Shown here piece by piece: positions 1 through 11,423 of a DNA stretch of 64,000 nt. The DNA is from Sphaerolaimus hirsutus. Taxonomy: Eukaryota; Nematoda; Chromadorea; Monhysterida; Sphaerolaimidae. The stretch spans positions 4,344,529 through 4,408,528 of the forward strand of contig OZ038451.1 in assembly GCA_964036195.1 (NCBI GenBank), in the 5' to 3' direction. Position numbers and translations under genes: made by a program. Below the pieces are notes generated by a model, which saw only the letters and a program-made list of their open reading frames with translations, had not been told where the DNA came from and made no database searches. Numbering within the stretch: position 1 is the first letter of the stretch; the number at the start of each line of letters is the position of its first letter.

Positions 1-91
1 TGGGGTTTATTATTTCCCCAGCCCATTTTGAGGGGGGGTTTATTCGAGGGGGGGTCAATTCAAGGGGGGGATAATTCGAGGTAATACGGTA
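1..91. mobile_element. TACCGTATT-type element, right part
   Basis: Runs of G separated by TTTATT, ATTCGAGG and similar words end at 85-91 in TACGGTA, the inverted terminus shared by many copies in this window. The left end lies outside the window. There is no coding potential. Confidence 0.7.
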
Positions 92-221
92 GACTAGTTT
101 GTGTAGTGATTTTACACATTGATATTTTACGTCCCTATTTTAACCTCTTTGGCGATTCTTATTATAGCATTTGGGTGCGTAATGGCCTATTCTTTACCAC
201 GATCCTTCACGAAAATTTATG

Positions 222-310
222 TCGAAATAATAAACCCCCTCGAAATACCCCTCTCATAATTTTCAGTCTGAAAAAATAAACCCCCTGGATTATTTCGGTG
301 AAATACGGTA
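222..310. mobile_element. TACCGTATT-type element, right part
   Basis: CCCCCTCGAAATACCCC words and an AAATACGGTA end mark a truncated copy. The left TACCGTATT end is missing. Apart from the small element at 510-689, I see no gene in the flanking sequence up to 1131. Confidence 0.6.
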
Positions 311-509
311 TATGTTTCATTTTACATTTGGCATCCAGTCTACCAATTTGGGTCTTTAATTAGCAGCAGCATTATTCTCAATGAGAAATTCGAATTTAAT
401 TTTCTGCGTAATATAATTTTCTGTGAATCACCCGGTATATAAATATGATTTCACATTTTCTCTTGCAACGCTCCATGCAACAGAGGCTGATGTAAACTGT
501 TTGATCTGG

Positions 510-689
510 GGCCAGTTCTGCAAAATGATAAGTGAATTGGCAAAGCGAAGTAACATAAAAAAAATAAAAAGTAATTTCTGTTCATTTTCGCCATTTCGCT
601 TGCCAATTCACTTGCCGTTTCACTTGGCCTTTGCGCTTTTACTTCGCCTTTGCCATTTCACTTCTCACTTCTCATTTTGCGGAACTGGC
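510..689. mobile_element. Small inverted-repeat element built on the word AAGTGAA
   Basis: The ends GCCAGTTCTGCAAAATG and CATTTTGCGGAACTGGC are inverted copies. The interior repeats AAGTGAATTGGCAAA-like words on one side and their complement (TTTGCCATTTCACTT) on the other, so the strand can fold on itself. No target duplication is obvious. Confidence 0.5.
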
Positions 690-1131
690 ACCTGCAGTCT
701 GCAATCGTATTAGGTAATTTATTTTTATCCCAATTTTTTTGTATTTTTGTTTTTCTGTTTGCAACACATTTTAATAAATTTTCCGCCCCTGCCCAATGCA
801 TTTTTCCACCAAATTCTCACATTGCATAAAAATCAGATCCAAGAATGCCTGTATGGCTCATAATGTATCCAGCGTTGATTGACACTTCCTGCTAATGTAA
901 ACATTCCATATTTTGAACTATTTATTTACCTACCTAGTTTGAAAAAGTAATGAATCGTGCAGTTATTAATTTCCGGCTGCATTTTCAGAGGCTCTTAAGC
1001 CGTATTCTTCCGTAATATTATAAGCCGTAAGCTTATTCTTGCGTACAGATTTACGGGTTTTCAGAATTTATAATCGGCCAACATAGTTTGGGGGTGTAAT
1101 ATTTGCGTCTCATACGCTGACCGGTCATTCA

Positions 1132-1924
1132 GTACCGACCAGAGTTGGAAAAACGTATTTACGTTTACCCGAAATACCCGGTTATTTGGGTATTTATACT
1201 TACGTTTACGTTTACGTTTTCATAAAATACCGTTACGTTTTGTTACGTTTTCCTGACCGAAATACCTGGGTACCAGAGAAAACGTAAAAAACGTTGTGAG
1301 AACTAAAAATTTTCAGCAAAATGCAAATTCCGCCATAAATTTCCGACAACTTAAAAATTTTGCGCGCCAGCGCACACTTTTCCTCCACAGAAGCCGTATT
1401 TTCAAAATAGGTATAGGTATTCAATATTCAAATTATACTATGGTTCGACCCCACCTCCAGTGCAGAGTATTATGTATTACTTCCCAAACTCGAATTGTGC
1501 CAAATGCGTTTAAAAAAAGTCAGCGGATGCTGTTATTTAGTGGCTTTTGTGGATTAAATTTGTGCTATTTGAAAATCAAATGTTGAAAGAACTCTGAATC
1601 GCCATAATATAATTTTTTGTGACATAACACTTGAGAAAGCGTTGACAGAACGAACAAATTGTTTGAAAAACTGGCGAAAAAATAGAAGGGCAGCTTCTAA
1701 AAACGGCGTCTCCATAATAGAATGCTGGTGGAAAATAGAAGGGTGCCCTTCTATTAGATGAAATACAGTAATAATTTTTTACGTTTACGTTTTATTTTAC
1801 GTTTTCCCAGGTATTTTAAAAATACCTTACGTTTTAGTATTAATACTTTCATTTTGGAAAAGGTATTTACGTTTACGTTTACGTTTTCCAAAAATACCAG
1901 TATTTGACCAACTCTGGTACCGAC
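1132..1924. mobile_element. CAGAGTTG element (ACGTTT word) with 8-bp target duplications
   Basis: The element proper is 1140-1916. It starts CAGAGTTGG, ends CCAACTCTG, and is flanked on both sides by GTACCGAC (1132-1139 and 1917-1924), a perfect 8-bp target duplication. Near each end the word TTTACG is iterated. The middle holds a fragment with AGAAGGGTGCCC and AGATGAAATACAGTA, resembling a degraded TACCGTATT-type copy. Length of duplication and termini fit hAT-like elements. No transposase is visible. A second copy lies at 49803-50577 and a dialect copy at 54004-54762. Confidence 0.85.
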
Positions 1925-1980
1925 TACCGAGTACAGTACATCCATTTCTGTAAATACAGTGTAAATTATTTAGCAGTGAT

Positions 1981-2165
1981 TAGTGATGTAAAAGCGCCAC
2001 GGCGCTGGCGCCTGGCGTTAACGCCAAAGCAAAAAGCGCCATGGCGCTTTTGGCGATTGGCGCTATCTTGCTGTGGCGCCATTGGCGCTTGGCGCTCTGC
2101 CCATGAAACACGCCATGGCGCTCTTGGCCCTTGGCGCCAAAGTTCTGGCGCTTTTTACATCACTA
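1981..2165. mobile_element. TAGTGATG element (GGCGCC word)
   Basis: It starts TAGTGATGTAAAAGCGCC and ends GGCGCTTTTTACATCACTA, an inverted repeat. The interior is a chain of GGCGCC, GCGCCATGGCGC and GGCGCTTTTGGCG words. Open frames across it are by-products of this stop-poor word. A degraded GCGCC-rich stretch continues to 2305. Confidence 0.8.
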
Positions 2166-2305
2166 GTATGATGCAAAAAGCGCCAACACCTTGCCGCCAA
2201 ACGCGAAGAGCGCCATGTCGTTTTTCAGGTTCGTCGAAACAGACGCCACTGGCGCCACGAAAATATGGCGTCAAGCGCCGACAAACGCCATGGCGCCTTC
2301 GAATC

Positions 2306-2793
2306 ACTGTACGTTAACGATGGCAAGAAAAGATTAGAAAATTCAAAAACGTTTTCGAATTTTCGAATTTTTGAGCACACTGAAAAAAATGCATAAAAAT
2401 CGATTTTTTTTCAAAAGATTTGAAAAGACTTTTCAAATTTTTTTTAGGTAATTCAAGGCATTGATATGTATTCTTCTTCGATAAGATAAGTTCAACGTTC
2501 TAAATCAATTGACAATTGATTTGCGGTGTGTCTGAGCTGTAATAAAGACATAAAACGTTGAGTTCCGAGTTCAATTAAGTTTTGAACAAAATTTTTTCAA
2601 AAAATTCGAAAACTATTTTAAAAAATTTGAAAACTACCCAAAAAAGTCGAAAACTACCAAAAGATTCGAAAAATTCCCAAAAAATTCGAAAATTCGAAAT
2701 TTGTTTTGGGGAAAACTTCGAAAAGTCATTTCAGAAAAAATACTTAAAAATTTAAATACTTTTTTCTGGAGGGTTTGCCATCGTTACTGTACG
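2306..2793. mobile_element. AACGATGGCAA element (AAAATTCGAAAA word) with 8-bp target duplications
   Basis: The element is 2314-2785, between TTAACGATGGCAA and TTTGCCATCGTT. ACTGTACG is repeated exactly at 2306-2313 and 2786-2793. The interior is built of TTCGAA with A or T runs. No coding sequence is visible. Confidence 0.75.
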
Positions 2794-2931
2794 TGCGCCG
2801 TTTCACCAAGGTCCAAGGCCGCCGATTATTTTTCATGTGCCTATACATATCAAATGTTTATCATAGCTATTCTGACTTTCATTTGCAGGTGATATAAAAC
2901 TAGGGTTAACCTAAAAAATATTTTATCAACT

Positions 2932-5900
2932 ATGCCGCATCGCCCATTCTACAGCTCGTTAACATTCGAATACGACAAAATCAGTGAAGATATTTTGGCG
3001 CCAATACGCCTGAAACTTTTTAATTGCCAGGATTTGGTAATTAATGCGAAACAAACTTCTATCCTTGATAGTTGTATCGGATTAATCGATTCGCTGACGA
3101 AAATCCTACACGTTGCGAGAAGGAAATCGATTTCCATTGCTTGCGGAGTGGAACCTCCCAGTGGCTTTTTTGACCATAAAATGGTGGGTTGAGTTAATTT
3201 TGCTGAGGTTCGATTATCAGATAATGATAATTGGAAAAAATACAACTGATTTTTGCATTTTCATTTATTTTCAACCGAAAATACCGACAAAAAATTTGCC
3301 GCAAAAATTTGTTTTTTACTTAAAGTGGAATAAAAATTCAAAAACTGCAAACAATTTCGAATGTTCGTTTGCTATAGTTAGGAGGAACAGAATGTGAAAG
3401 GCTATAAACTTTGCTTTCTGAAAACAGAAATGAAAATTTTAGGAAGGGAAGTTGACACCCTAGATTGACGATTTTCTTAAACAACTTCCCAAAAACACCA
3501 CAGGTATCTCAAGAATCTTTGGCACTGTTCCAAAATTGTACACACGAACTAGGTGAATTATATATCTGGATGCGGCAGCAAAATCAATACATGCTAATGT
3601 CACAAGTTGAGCTAATCGCGAATGCCGTGAAAGATGTGATGAACGCTGAGAAAAATGCACGGAAACGTTGCAATTCGGATGAAATTTTTGCCAGTGAAAA
3701 TGTCGGGAATGACGATCAGAATTTTGGATTCGGAGAACAGGTAAAGTCTTTTACTTGAGGAAATTCCAGCCTGGTGCCAATCCCAAACCCTGTAAAGTAA
3801 AGTGTCGTCCAAAGTGTCATTTGTCATGACAAATGTAATGTAAAGTGTCAATTGTCATGCAAAGTTCAGTAATAAAACCTTTTTGTTTTAATTGACATTT
3901 CACACTTTACAAAGTCTGGAGCAGGGTTGGCAAAATCTCTGAAAAGAATAAAAATAAAATAAAAATAAAATGGAAAATTTAAGAATAAAATAAAATAAAA
4001 AAAAATGGAAAATTTCAAAATAAAAATAAAAATTGTATAAAAATTCGAATTTTTGTGAAAATTTTGTAAAATTGTATAAAAATTCATATTTTTGTAAAAT
4101 TGTATAAAAATTCATATTTTTTTGTAAAATCTTTATCTTGTTGCTTGAGTTTCTACTTGTTTATTCGTGGGACTGGGGGAAGTCCCAAGCTTTGTAAAGT
4201 GTCAAATGTTATGTAAAATACCATTCAAAGTGTCAATTGTCATGGCAAATGACTAGTGAAGTGTCAATTGTCATGGCAAATATATAGATTAAAGTGTAAT
4301 GTATTGTATCCCACTTTTATGATTTGTATCCAAATCTTGTTTTGTATCCAAATCTTATGTTCTGTATCCAAATCTTACATTTTGTATCCAAATCTTGTCC
4401 TTGAATCCAAATCTTATGTGAACATGCGAAGACAAAACATAAGATTTGGATACAAAACATGAGTTTTGGATACAAAAACCTAACATTTGGGTATACAATT
4501 TACACTTTCCATGACATTTGACATGTCACTTGACATTTGACATGACACGTAACATTTGACATGACACTCGACATTTTGCATGACAATTGACACTACTTTA
4601 CATTTGTCATGACAATTGACACTTTGCATGAGATTTTACAAATGCACCCAACATAGTCCAGTAGTCCTTCTTCTAAAATTGCAAACCATTGTTATCAATA
4701 ATTGTAAGTTTACACTTGCAGCGAGCTAACAATACCTACTGCATGCAACTTTTGTAAAGTAATGGGAAAATTTGTCACAGGTTACTCATGTTTAGGTCTA
4801 ATGATAACATTTTTCTGGCCTTGCATGCATGATTCCGATTTTTTGTAAAATTTTTGTAAAATTAATGTAAAATTTTTGTAAAATGGTGTCATTTTATTTT
4901 ATTAACGACTTTTGGGAATAAAATAAAATAAAATAAAATGAAACAAGAATAAAATTAAAATAAAATACAATTTTTATACAATTTTTATACAATTTTACTA
5001 AAATGAATTTTTATAAAACCAACCCTGGTCTGGAGCTGCTCCCTCCCAGTCCCCTCCCCAGACCCTTTCAAATGTACCTAATTGTTAAGTGTTAAAAGTT
5101 ATGTAGTGTCCAGTTTTTTTAAAATGGATGTGACATATTGATGACGTTTTATATGATTCATTACACTTTGCAACCTTTATGTATAATAGATTGTTGCATG
5201 GCACTCTTTTCTTTGGTACCCGACACCATTTCTCGAACCCCCCACCCTGAGTCTTGGCACTTATCCAACTTTACATTCTATACTAATACAGGCTTTCAGC
5301 GTTGTCGATCAAGAGGCTGCAGACAATGCTCAATTCAATAATTTTTGGTCGCTGCCCAAAGCAATGGAAGTTGGACAGTTGGATGCCTGCCAGAATCAGT
5401 ATGACTGCCATTCTTCCACGAGTGTGTTTCATGAATCGTATTTTCCTGAAAGCAGTAATTATCCAGGTTATGCGTATTTTAAAACATATGTATTGATGTA
5501 TGTTTATATGTCCCAATTTATTGTATTTGGTCACGTTTATTACTGGTTTAGGTATGTAAAAGCGTATTGTGTACTATGAATGTCACGAAAATTTCTGATG
5601 AAATACGAACCCCCATCGAATAAGCCCCCTTTGAATTAACCCCCCTCAAATTTTGCTGACGAAAAAATTTACCGCCATGGGGTTAATTCAAGGTCATACG
5701 GTATCTCAGCTTCTCAACTGATGAATTGACTAACAAGTATTTTCATTTAGAAATTCTTTTGACACTTACAAATTTACCTGTGCTTTTAACTCACAAATTG
5801 TGTGCTTACCTACCACTTATTTTTGCCTTTTTGCCATTTGACCATGGATGGAATAAGCCCAGGCGCCACTCTCAGACCCTGTAAAAAGTCAAATGTCATG

Positions 5901-6774
5901 CATAGTGCCAAAAGTCATGTAAAATGTCATGAAAAAGTCAGACATCCAAGTAAAATAACAGAAAATATGAAATTGTACATAGTCTTTGAGTAGCCCCAAG
6001 ATTTACAAATACCGTATTTCCTCGAAATACCCCCCGGGGGTGATTGTTTCATAGTGGTCCCGAGAGGGGGGGGGGGAGGTTAACGAGGGGGGCTATTATT
6101 TCGCCAGAATTTTTTTTCAAATCCTAGTACAAAATCGTCGTTTGTGATGTACACTGGGGTAGAAAAATGCATCAATAACTGACATGTATAGAATTCTGTA
6201 GACTAATATTAGTACGTAGATGGTATAAACACTGTTCTAACGTGATTCCAACATTGTTTAACGTGTGTTCTGCACTACGCAGAACACAAACTGCAGTATT
6301 TGTCATGTACGTTCTCTTTACACCCAATCTGGGGGGGGTATTTCGAGGGGGGGGTGATTGTTTCATAGTGGTCTCAAGAGGGGGGCCAAACGAGGGGGGG
6401 TTAATTTCGAGGGGGGGTATTTCGAGGAAATACGGTACTTACAAGCCCCATCACACCTCATAGAAGGCTCCCCTCAAATCTCAGATTTCGATCAGCTTCC
6501 AGGAAATTCAAGGCCAAATCCAGACGATATAAATACAGAAAATCCAGACAGGTGCCCATATTGCAATTTCTTACCCCCTAGAGGAAAGTTAAATGCTGAA
6601 GACCATTTGAGAATGCTGTCACATATTCTAAAAGAACATTCTGAGGATTATTTGAGATCATTTTCATCGAGAGATGGGGCTGTTGGGAAAACTCAAAAAA
6701 ACGAGTTGACCAAACGTGATTTGAGATGGAGAATAAAACGTGATTTGAGACGGAAACTCACTAAGAAAAGTTAG
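2932..6774 (+). CDS. Unrecognised four-exon protein with C-terminal Cys2-His-type motif (324 aa)
   Basis: Exons are 2932-3183, 3504-3740, 5292-5466 and 6464-6774. Donors are GTGGGT, GTAAAG and GTTATG; acceptors are CACAG, TACAG and CATAG. The phases chain cleanly (0, 0, 1) to 324 codons plus a TAG stop. The first ATG (2932) lies 43 nt after a good acceptor (TTTGCAG, ending 2889), so a 5' untranslated exon probably starts there. The last exon encodes CPYC followed by two histidines in DHLRMLSHILKEH, a possible zinc site, and a basic Lys/Arg-rich tail. I do not recognise the family. Introns 2 and 3 are filled with transposons. A possible ATTAAA poly(A) signal lies near 6904. Confidence 0.6.
3914..5035. 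mobile_element. CAGGGTTGG element (AAAATAAAAT word) with 8-bp target duplications
   Basis: The element is 3922-5027, starting CAGGGTTGG and ending CCAACCCTG, with GTCTGGAG duplicated exactly at 3914-3921 and 5028-5035. The outer parts iterate AATAAAAT and TTTGTAAAATTGTATAAA-like words. It sits in the second intron of the 324-aa gene and carries another element near 4190-4640. Confidence 0.8.
4190..4640. mobile_element. Nested TGTAAAGTGTC element with ATCCAAATCTT core
   Basis: TGTAAAGTGTCAAATGTCAT words on the left and their complement on the right bracket a core in which GTATCCAAATCTT is repeated about seven times in both orientations (4316-4490). The same two-layer arrangement recurs at 11424-11835, so the two word sets travel together. 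A fragment without the core lies at about 5855-5960. Confidence 0.6.
5604..5703. mobile_element. TACCGTATT-type element, right part
   Basis: CCCCCATCGAATAAGCCCCC words and a final CATACGGTA show a truncated copy within the third intron of the 324-aa gene. Confidence 0.6.
6010..6437. mobile_element. Complete TACCGTATT element (CTCGAAATA word)
   Basis: It begins TACCGTATTTCCTCGAAATA and ends TATTTCGAGGAAATACGGTA, a perfect inverted repeat. The interior carries C or G runs between GAAATA and TATTTC words plus about 200 bp of ordinary sequence. The ends TA...TA are compatible with TA target-site insertion, but TA is also part of every terminus. It lies just before the last exon of the 324-aa gene. 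Confidence 0.85.
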
Positions 6775-7940
6775 TGTAACGTTGTAGCTGAATAATAATA
6801 TTCTGATATCGGTGGTTACTGCTGGTGCTATCACTGTTCAGTAGATGTTGACTCATCATTAATGAGTAAATACTTTTTTGGTTGTGTTTGTATGTTTGTA
6901 CTCAATTAAATGTGCTTTCACACGCAACTAGTTTTCTATTGAAATTGAAAATACATAAAACAGCTTTTATTTGAGCTTAATTTTGAGGTTGCATTTAGTT
7001 TGCATCCGATTGGATATTAATATGCGAACTCAAAATTCAACTTCAATACGTTCAAAGTTGGTATATGAGTATGCAATTTTGAGTTTACTGATGCTAGTAA
7101 ACCTGCGTTTGAAGCGAAATTGGTTCACATTGGTATTTCGGTGCTTTTCACTGGTGTAAACACATAACACATTTTGGCCAAAAACATCCAAGCAAAACAT
7201 TTTTGCCAAAAATGTCACGCTTTGGTCTGGTCAACTCGACATACAATATGTTTTTATATGTATGAATTTTACCAGGTTAATTTAGCCAAACATGCTTGTG
7301 CACATTTTTCATTCCCCCCCAGAAAATATTACATTCAAAAAAGTGTTAGGTATATTGTTAAATGGATTTATTAGAAAATATGTTGACGTAATGAAATATT
7401 TAATTAAACACAGAAGTAAAAAAATGGTAAATCACAATGGAATGGCTCATGTATACATAAAAATAGCCAAAGACTAGAAACAAACAAATGCAAACCTTGT
7501 GTATCTTGTAAAAAATGCATATTGAAAATTTATAAAGATCAGTTGACGTAGGTAATATCTTTCCCTTACAAATAGTAATGATTCAAGAGGGATTTATATT
7601 TTTTCATCACTTATTATTTATTCTTATGCAAAGCGAAATATTTTAAGAAAAACAACGACTGATTTAAGGCTTAGCATAGAAAAAAGCGGATGCACCATAG
7701 TCACAAACAGAATCATAAATATTGACCTTGTCGAGTGAAAAAAAACAAGTAAAATTTCTTTTCATGGGTAACTTTAAAAAATATAGATGGTTGCACTTTA
7801 AAGTTTACTTGTCAGTTGAAATAACACTAAATAGGTAACTTATTATTATCACTTTTAGCTTCACTTATCATGTGATCAGTTGTGTAGCAGGATATATACT
7901 AGACAGCAGCACAGCAGTGCTCTTGCTCAGTTTCAGAATG
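6775..7940. other. No gene recognised
   Basis: This is AT-rich sequence downstream of the 324-aa gene. Only short open frames occur and none resembles a known protein. A CCCCCCC tract lies near 7315 and no long inverted repeat is evident. Confidence 0.5.
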
Positions 7941-8041
7941 TACCGTATTTCCTCGAAATACTCCTTCTCGAAATACCCCCCCCCTCTCGAGACCACTATA
8001 AAACAATCACCCCCCGGGGGTTATTTCGAGGAAATACGGTA
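7941..8041. mobile_element. Short complete TACCGTATT element (101 bp)
   Basis: The inverted ends TACCGTATTTCCTCGAAATA and TATTTCGAGGAAATACGGTA enclose only a few CTCGAAATACCCCC words. It is the smallest intact copy seen and shows the minimal architecture of the family. Confidence 0.8.
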
Positions 8042-8388
8042 TTATGAAAAATATAAACTTGACTGTAAATATGCACATCATTACATTGCACTGAATGTAA
8101 CCATAATGTGATGAATAAAATCATCTGATGATTTCTGTGTGAAATTGCCCTGTTGGAAACTCCTATCGGCAAAATGTAAAGACATAAAAAATCTAAATAT
8201 TTTTATCTTACCTAAATATTGATACAATTGATGCTTTATTATTCCGACAATATGTGACAGATTCCAGTGCAAAGTGTGTACTCGATATCAATTATATCCT
8301 CATTTCACAATAACTCATTTAACAAAAAAAACACCTCAAACAAACACACAAAAAATAAAAAATAAAAAAAACTCATCACCAACAAATA

Positions 8389-9393
8389 TCACAGTTGCAC
8401 GGGCTGCGAAGATTCATCCGTATAATGTTCATCAATAGAATGGCTCACTTCGGCTACGAATGTGAGCGGGGCGGGCGTCGTTTGACATTTGGTGGCGTGT
8501 CCCTGACCCCCGCCCGACCCCTGGGGCTCCAGGGGGTTCTTGGCGTTTACTGGGGGGTTGGGGGGTCTTTTTGTGTGGAGTACCTAGTTAGATTGTGCTT
8601 ACATTGCTAGACTTTTTATACAAGAGTCGTGGTTGGCATGCAGCCAATGTAAGCCAGATAGCAAAAATTCTAGGATAAGTCCTTAGAAAATTGGGAAATG
8701 TCAGAAATTTGGGTAAAATTCATCATACTTTTTACTTAGGTATCATAATTCTTTTACTTAGGTGTAAAATTCATCATTCTTTTATGATTCGTTTATCGCA
8801 TGAGTTTTTTTCCTGCACATCACGGAGGACGGAGTTACTTTTCCCACGTAGTCAAGAAGACTTAGGGGGATTGTTCAAGGGGGATATTTTCGACGTTTCT
8901 GGGTAGCTGCGTGTAATAAGTATTTAAATATCGTGACTACCAATAATATGTGGTCCACTTTTATTTTGTCAGAAATGTATCGATTTTGTAACAGTTGAAA
9001 AACGATCACAGCGAAAATTGGGCGCGCTTTCACATGCTTTCACCAACATCACAAAATTCCAGGTGTAGTGCTTCCCGCACACTTCACGTAGCTTCACCGT
9101 GCGCTTTACGCGCTTCCAAAATTGTGAAGCCACTTCAAAACAATGACGCTTCCACAAGCTTCACTAACATTTGCGTGCTGCCGCCAGCGCCTTACTAAGA
9201 AGCGTGAAGTGTCTCCACTCAGATTTTCATGATGTGTGTGGAAGTGTCAGCGTGAAGACACTTCACGACGCTTCACGACGTTTCACACACCCATTTTTTT
9301 GCTGTGAATCACCCTCCGAAGCCAGCCACTCACCTGCATTGCTCGCGTCTCCATTCGCAATGATCGTATTTATTGTGCGCATCGGGTAGTTCT
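8389..9393 (-). CDS. Last two exons of an unrecognised minus-strand gene
   Basis: On the minus strand, exon 9334-9393 (acceptor TTTCAG, donor GTGAGT) joins in phase 1 to terminal exon 8389-8549 (acceptor CCCCCCAG), ending in TGA. The terminal exon is GC-rich against its surroundings and encodes a polar tail ending in SSQPVQL. The first exon contains an ATG (9380-9382) in frame and could be the start, but a good acceptor just before it suggests more exons upstream. I see none through the repeats at 9.5-10.5 kb. Function unknown. Confidence 0.4.
9010..9300. repeat. Element built on the word CTTCAC/GTGAAG
   Basis: CTTCAC and GCTTCAC words (left) and GTGAAG or CTTCACGACG words (right) are repeated more than a dozen times. 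The termini are not clear. It is the same word-iterating style as the bounded elements here. Confidence 0.5.
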
Positions 9394-9588
9394 CTGAAAT
9401 CGGCTAGAAATTTCAGTGGTCCAGATTTCGCGGATAAAAATACCTATTCACCTGATTACGGAGATTTTTAACACTAGCACATTTTTGGGTGGAGAAAACT
9501 TTATCGAAATTTTTATCAAAATTCAAAAAATGGTTCCAGATAGCAATGTAATGGTGTCATTCATGGCGCCATTTAACGATGTCACTGG

Positions 9589-9852
9589 TAGTGATGGAAA
9601 AGCGCCATGGCGTTAGCACCGAACCAAAAAGCGCCATGGAGCTTCTGGCGGTTGACGCCATTTTGCCCTGGCGCTATTGCCGGCTGCCGCTTGCGCTGTG
9701 GTTTGGAAAAGCGCCATGACGCTTTTGGCGCTTGGCGCCACAGTCATAGGGGATTTTGAGGGTAGCATTTTAGGGGGGGGGGTCGGCCCCCCTTAAAATG
9801 CTACCCTCAAAATCCCCTATGGCCACAGTCCTGGCGCTTTTTTCCATCACTA
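9589..9852. mobile_element. TAGTGATG element (GGCGCC word), interrupted by a palindrome
   Basis: TAGTGATGGAAAAGCGCC and GGCGCTTTTTTCCATCACTA are inverted ends around GGCGCC-type words. The 77-bp palindrome at 9745-9821 interrupts it. Confidence 0.75.
9737..9829. mobile_element. 77-bp palindromic insertion with 8-bp target duplications
   Basis: Positions 9745-9821 form an almost perfect hairpin with ends CATAGGGGATTTTGAG and CTCAAAATCCCCTATG and a G-run/C-run centre. GCCACAGT is repeated exactly on both sides (9737-9744 and 9822-9829). The host is a TAGTGATG element, so the order of insertion is clear. Confidence 0.75.
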
Positions 9853-9881
9853 GACTGGCGCCATTTGAGGTCGCTCGCACC

Positions 9882-10453
9882 GGGCCAGGCTCATTACGCA
9901 CAGAAACCCGTTACGCACACGCGCCCGTAACGCACAGAATCAAAACCTGCCACGCACAGACGCCCCTTACGCACACAACTGGGCCCTGTGCGTGGCGGGC
10001 TTCTGTGCGGTGGGTCCCCAGTCGGCCATCTGAGTTCAGGATTTTCATGTGTGTTGAAGTAGTTGACACCTGAAATTTCATCAACTGTTACAGCTGTTTT
10101 CTACATATTTTACATTCGCAATCGCGAATGTCAAATATGTAGAAAACACATGTAACGGTTAGCAAAATTTCGGGTGTCAACTACTGCTACATAGGGAATA
10201 GAATAGAAGAGAATGTGAAAAATCACACAAACTTTGTACGCACAGAAACTCGGTATGCACAGAAACTCGGTACGCACAGAAACTCGGCACGCACATGGCA
10301 TCAGCTATGTGCGGGCCGAGTTTCTGTGCGCAGCGAGTTAACTTCTGTGCGTAATGGGCTTCTGTGCGTGCCGAGTTTCTGTGCGCAGCGAGTTAACTTC
10401 TGTGCGTAACGGGCTTCTGTGCGTGCCGAGTTTCTGTGCGTACAGCTACAGGC
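9882..10453. mobile_element. Element built on the word CGCACAGAAACTCGG
   Basis: TACGCACAGAAACCCG words on the left and their complement (GTGCGTGCCGAGTTTCTG) on the right are repeated. TCGCTCGCACC occurs directly on both sides (9871-9881 and 10454-10464) and may be or include a target duplication. A hairpin element is nested near 10040-10195, with GTTGACACCTGAAATTT near its start and AAATTTCGGGTGTCAAC near its end. Confidence 0.55.
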
Positions 10454-10489
10454 TCGCTCGCACCATTTTCACCGCGTCCTTTTTCTGTG

Positions 10490-11420
10490 GCGTTCTTGGT
10501 GCTGGCGCCATTTTTTTAAAAGCGCCATGGCATAAATAACAATGGTGCCAAAAGCATTGACGCCATTGTGGCACAATTAGCGAGGCCAAGTATATACGTC
10601 GAATTGCAGGCACCCAGCAGTGCAGCACCCCATTTTGCAATGGCACCAAGGTACCATTCGCTTGGCGCCATTTTTTCTTTGACTCCTTTCCATCACAATT
10701 CAATCTCCAGAAATTCCGGATCCTGGTCCCAGTCACAGGTCCAATTTCCAATACAACCCGATCAAATTTCCAGAAAATTCAAAACTAGTCAATCCACAAT
10801 TTGAAGAAAAAAAGAGAAAAAAATTGTCAAACCGTGCGTCGGCGGCGACGATCGATAATTCTTGCGCGGCAGATTTGTGCTGCGCGTGGGACAAAGTTCC
10901 AGGCTCGCCGGTTCGGAAGTTTTCTTTTTGCGACGCGACAGCATGCCTGGCGGGTTGTTGAGTTGACAAAAAAGTGTGACAAAAATAAAAATTCACCGAA
11001 AATTAGTTTATGGAAGAGTGGCCTAATGTTGTTTGTTTGGAGAAAATGGTACGGAAAATCTTATTAGTGGTCGAATAAATATGAGAGAAATCTATGCATT
11101 GGTTGAATAGATTGCAAGATTGAAGTGAATATAAATATAATTCTTGTCAATTACAAGTTTACTTATCATCAGTTATCAATTTTTTTTTTATGTTGCGAAG
11201 CACTTTTTGTAGTCAGATGTAGCTACACATTTATAACACCTTCTAATTGAGCTACACGCATGCAATCAATTTCACAACTCATTTCACTATTAATTTTTAC
11301 AACTTGGCGCTTTGTATTTACATTCAAGGTGTTACAAAAGTATCGATAAAAGTGGTAGCACGTACTCTCATTAGTAACATGACGAAGTGTGAGTTTGTGA
11401 CCAACTGCCATATTAGGTTG
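10490..11420. other. No gene recognised; GCGCC-element relic at left
   Basis: Positions 10500-10670 carry degraded GGCGCCA words. A more GC-rich patch at about 10830-10960 has short open frames on both strands, but no splice-supported or recognisable protein. The rest is AT-rich. Confidence 0.4.
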
Positions 11421-11423
11421 AAT

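Noticed and set aside
1904..2317. Long open frame through GGCGCC words
   Set aside because: The word itself lacks stops in several frames; similar frames occur in every TAGTGATG copy (36.2, 41.9, 48.5, 49.4, 54.9 kb).
4316..4490. CRISPR-like regular repeats
   Set aside because: The ATCCAAATCTT repeats occur in both orientations without unique spacers inside a eukaryotic inverted-repeat element.
10733..11067. Overlapping open frames on both strands in a GC-richer patch
   Set aside because: No recognisable protein and no consistent splice junctions.
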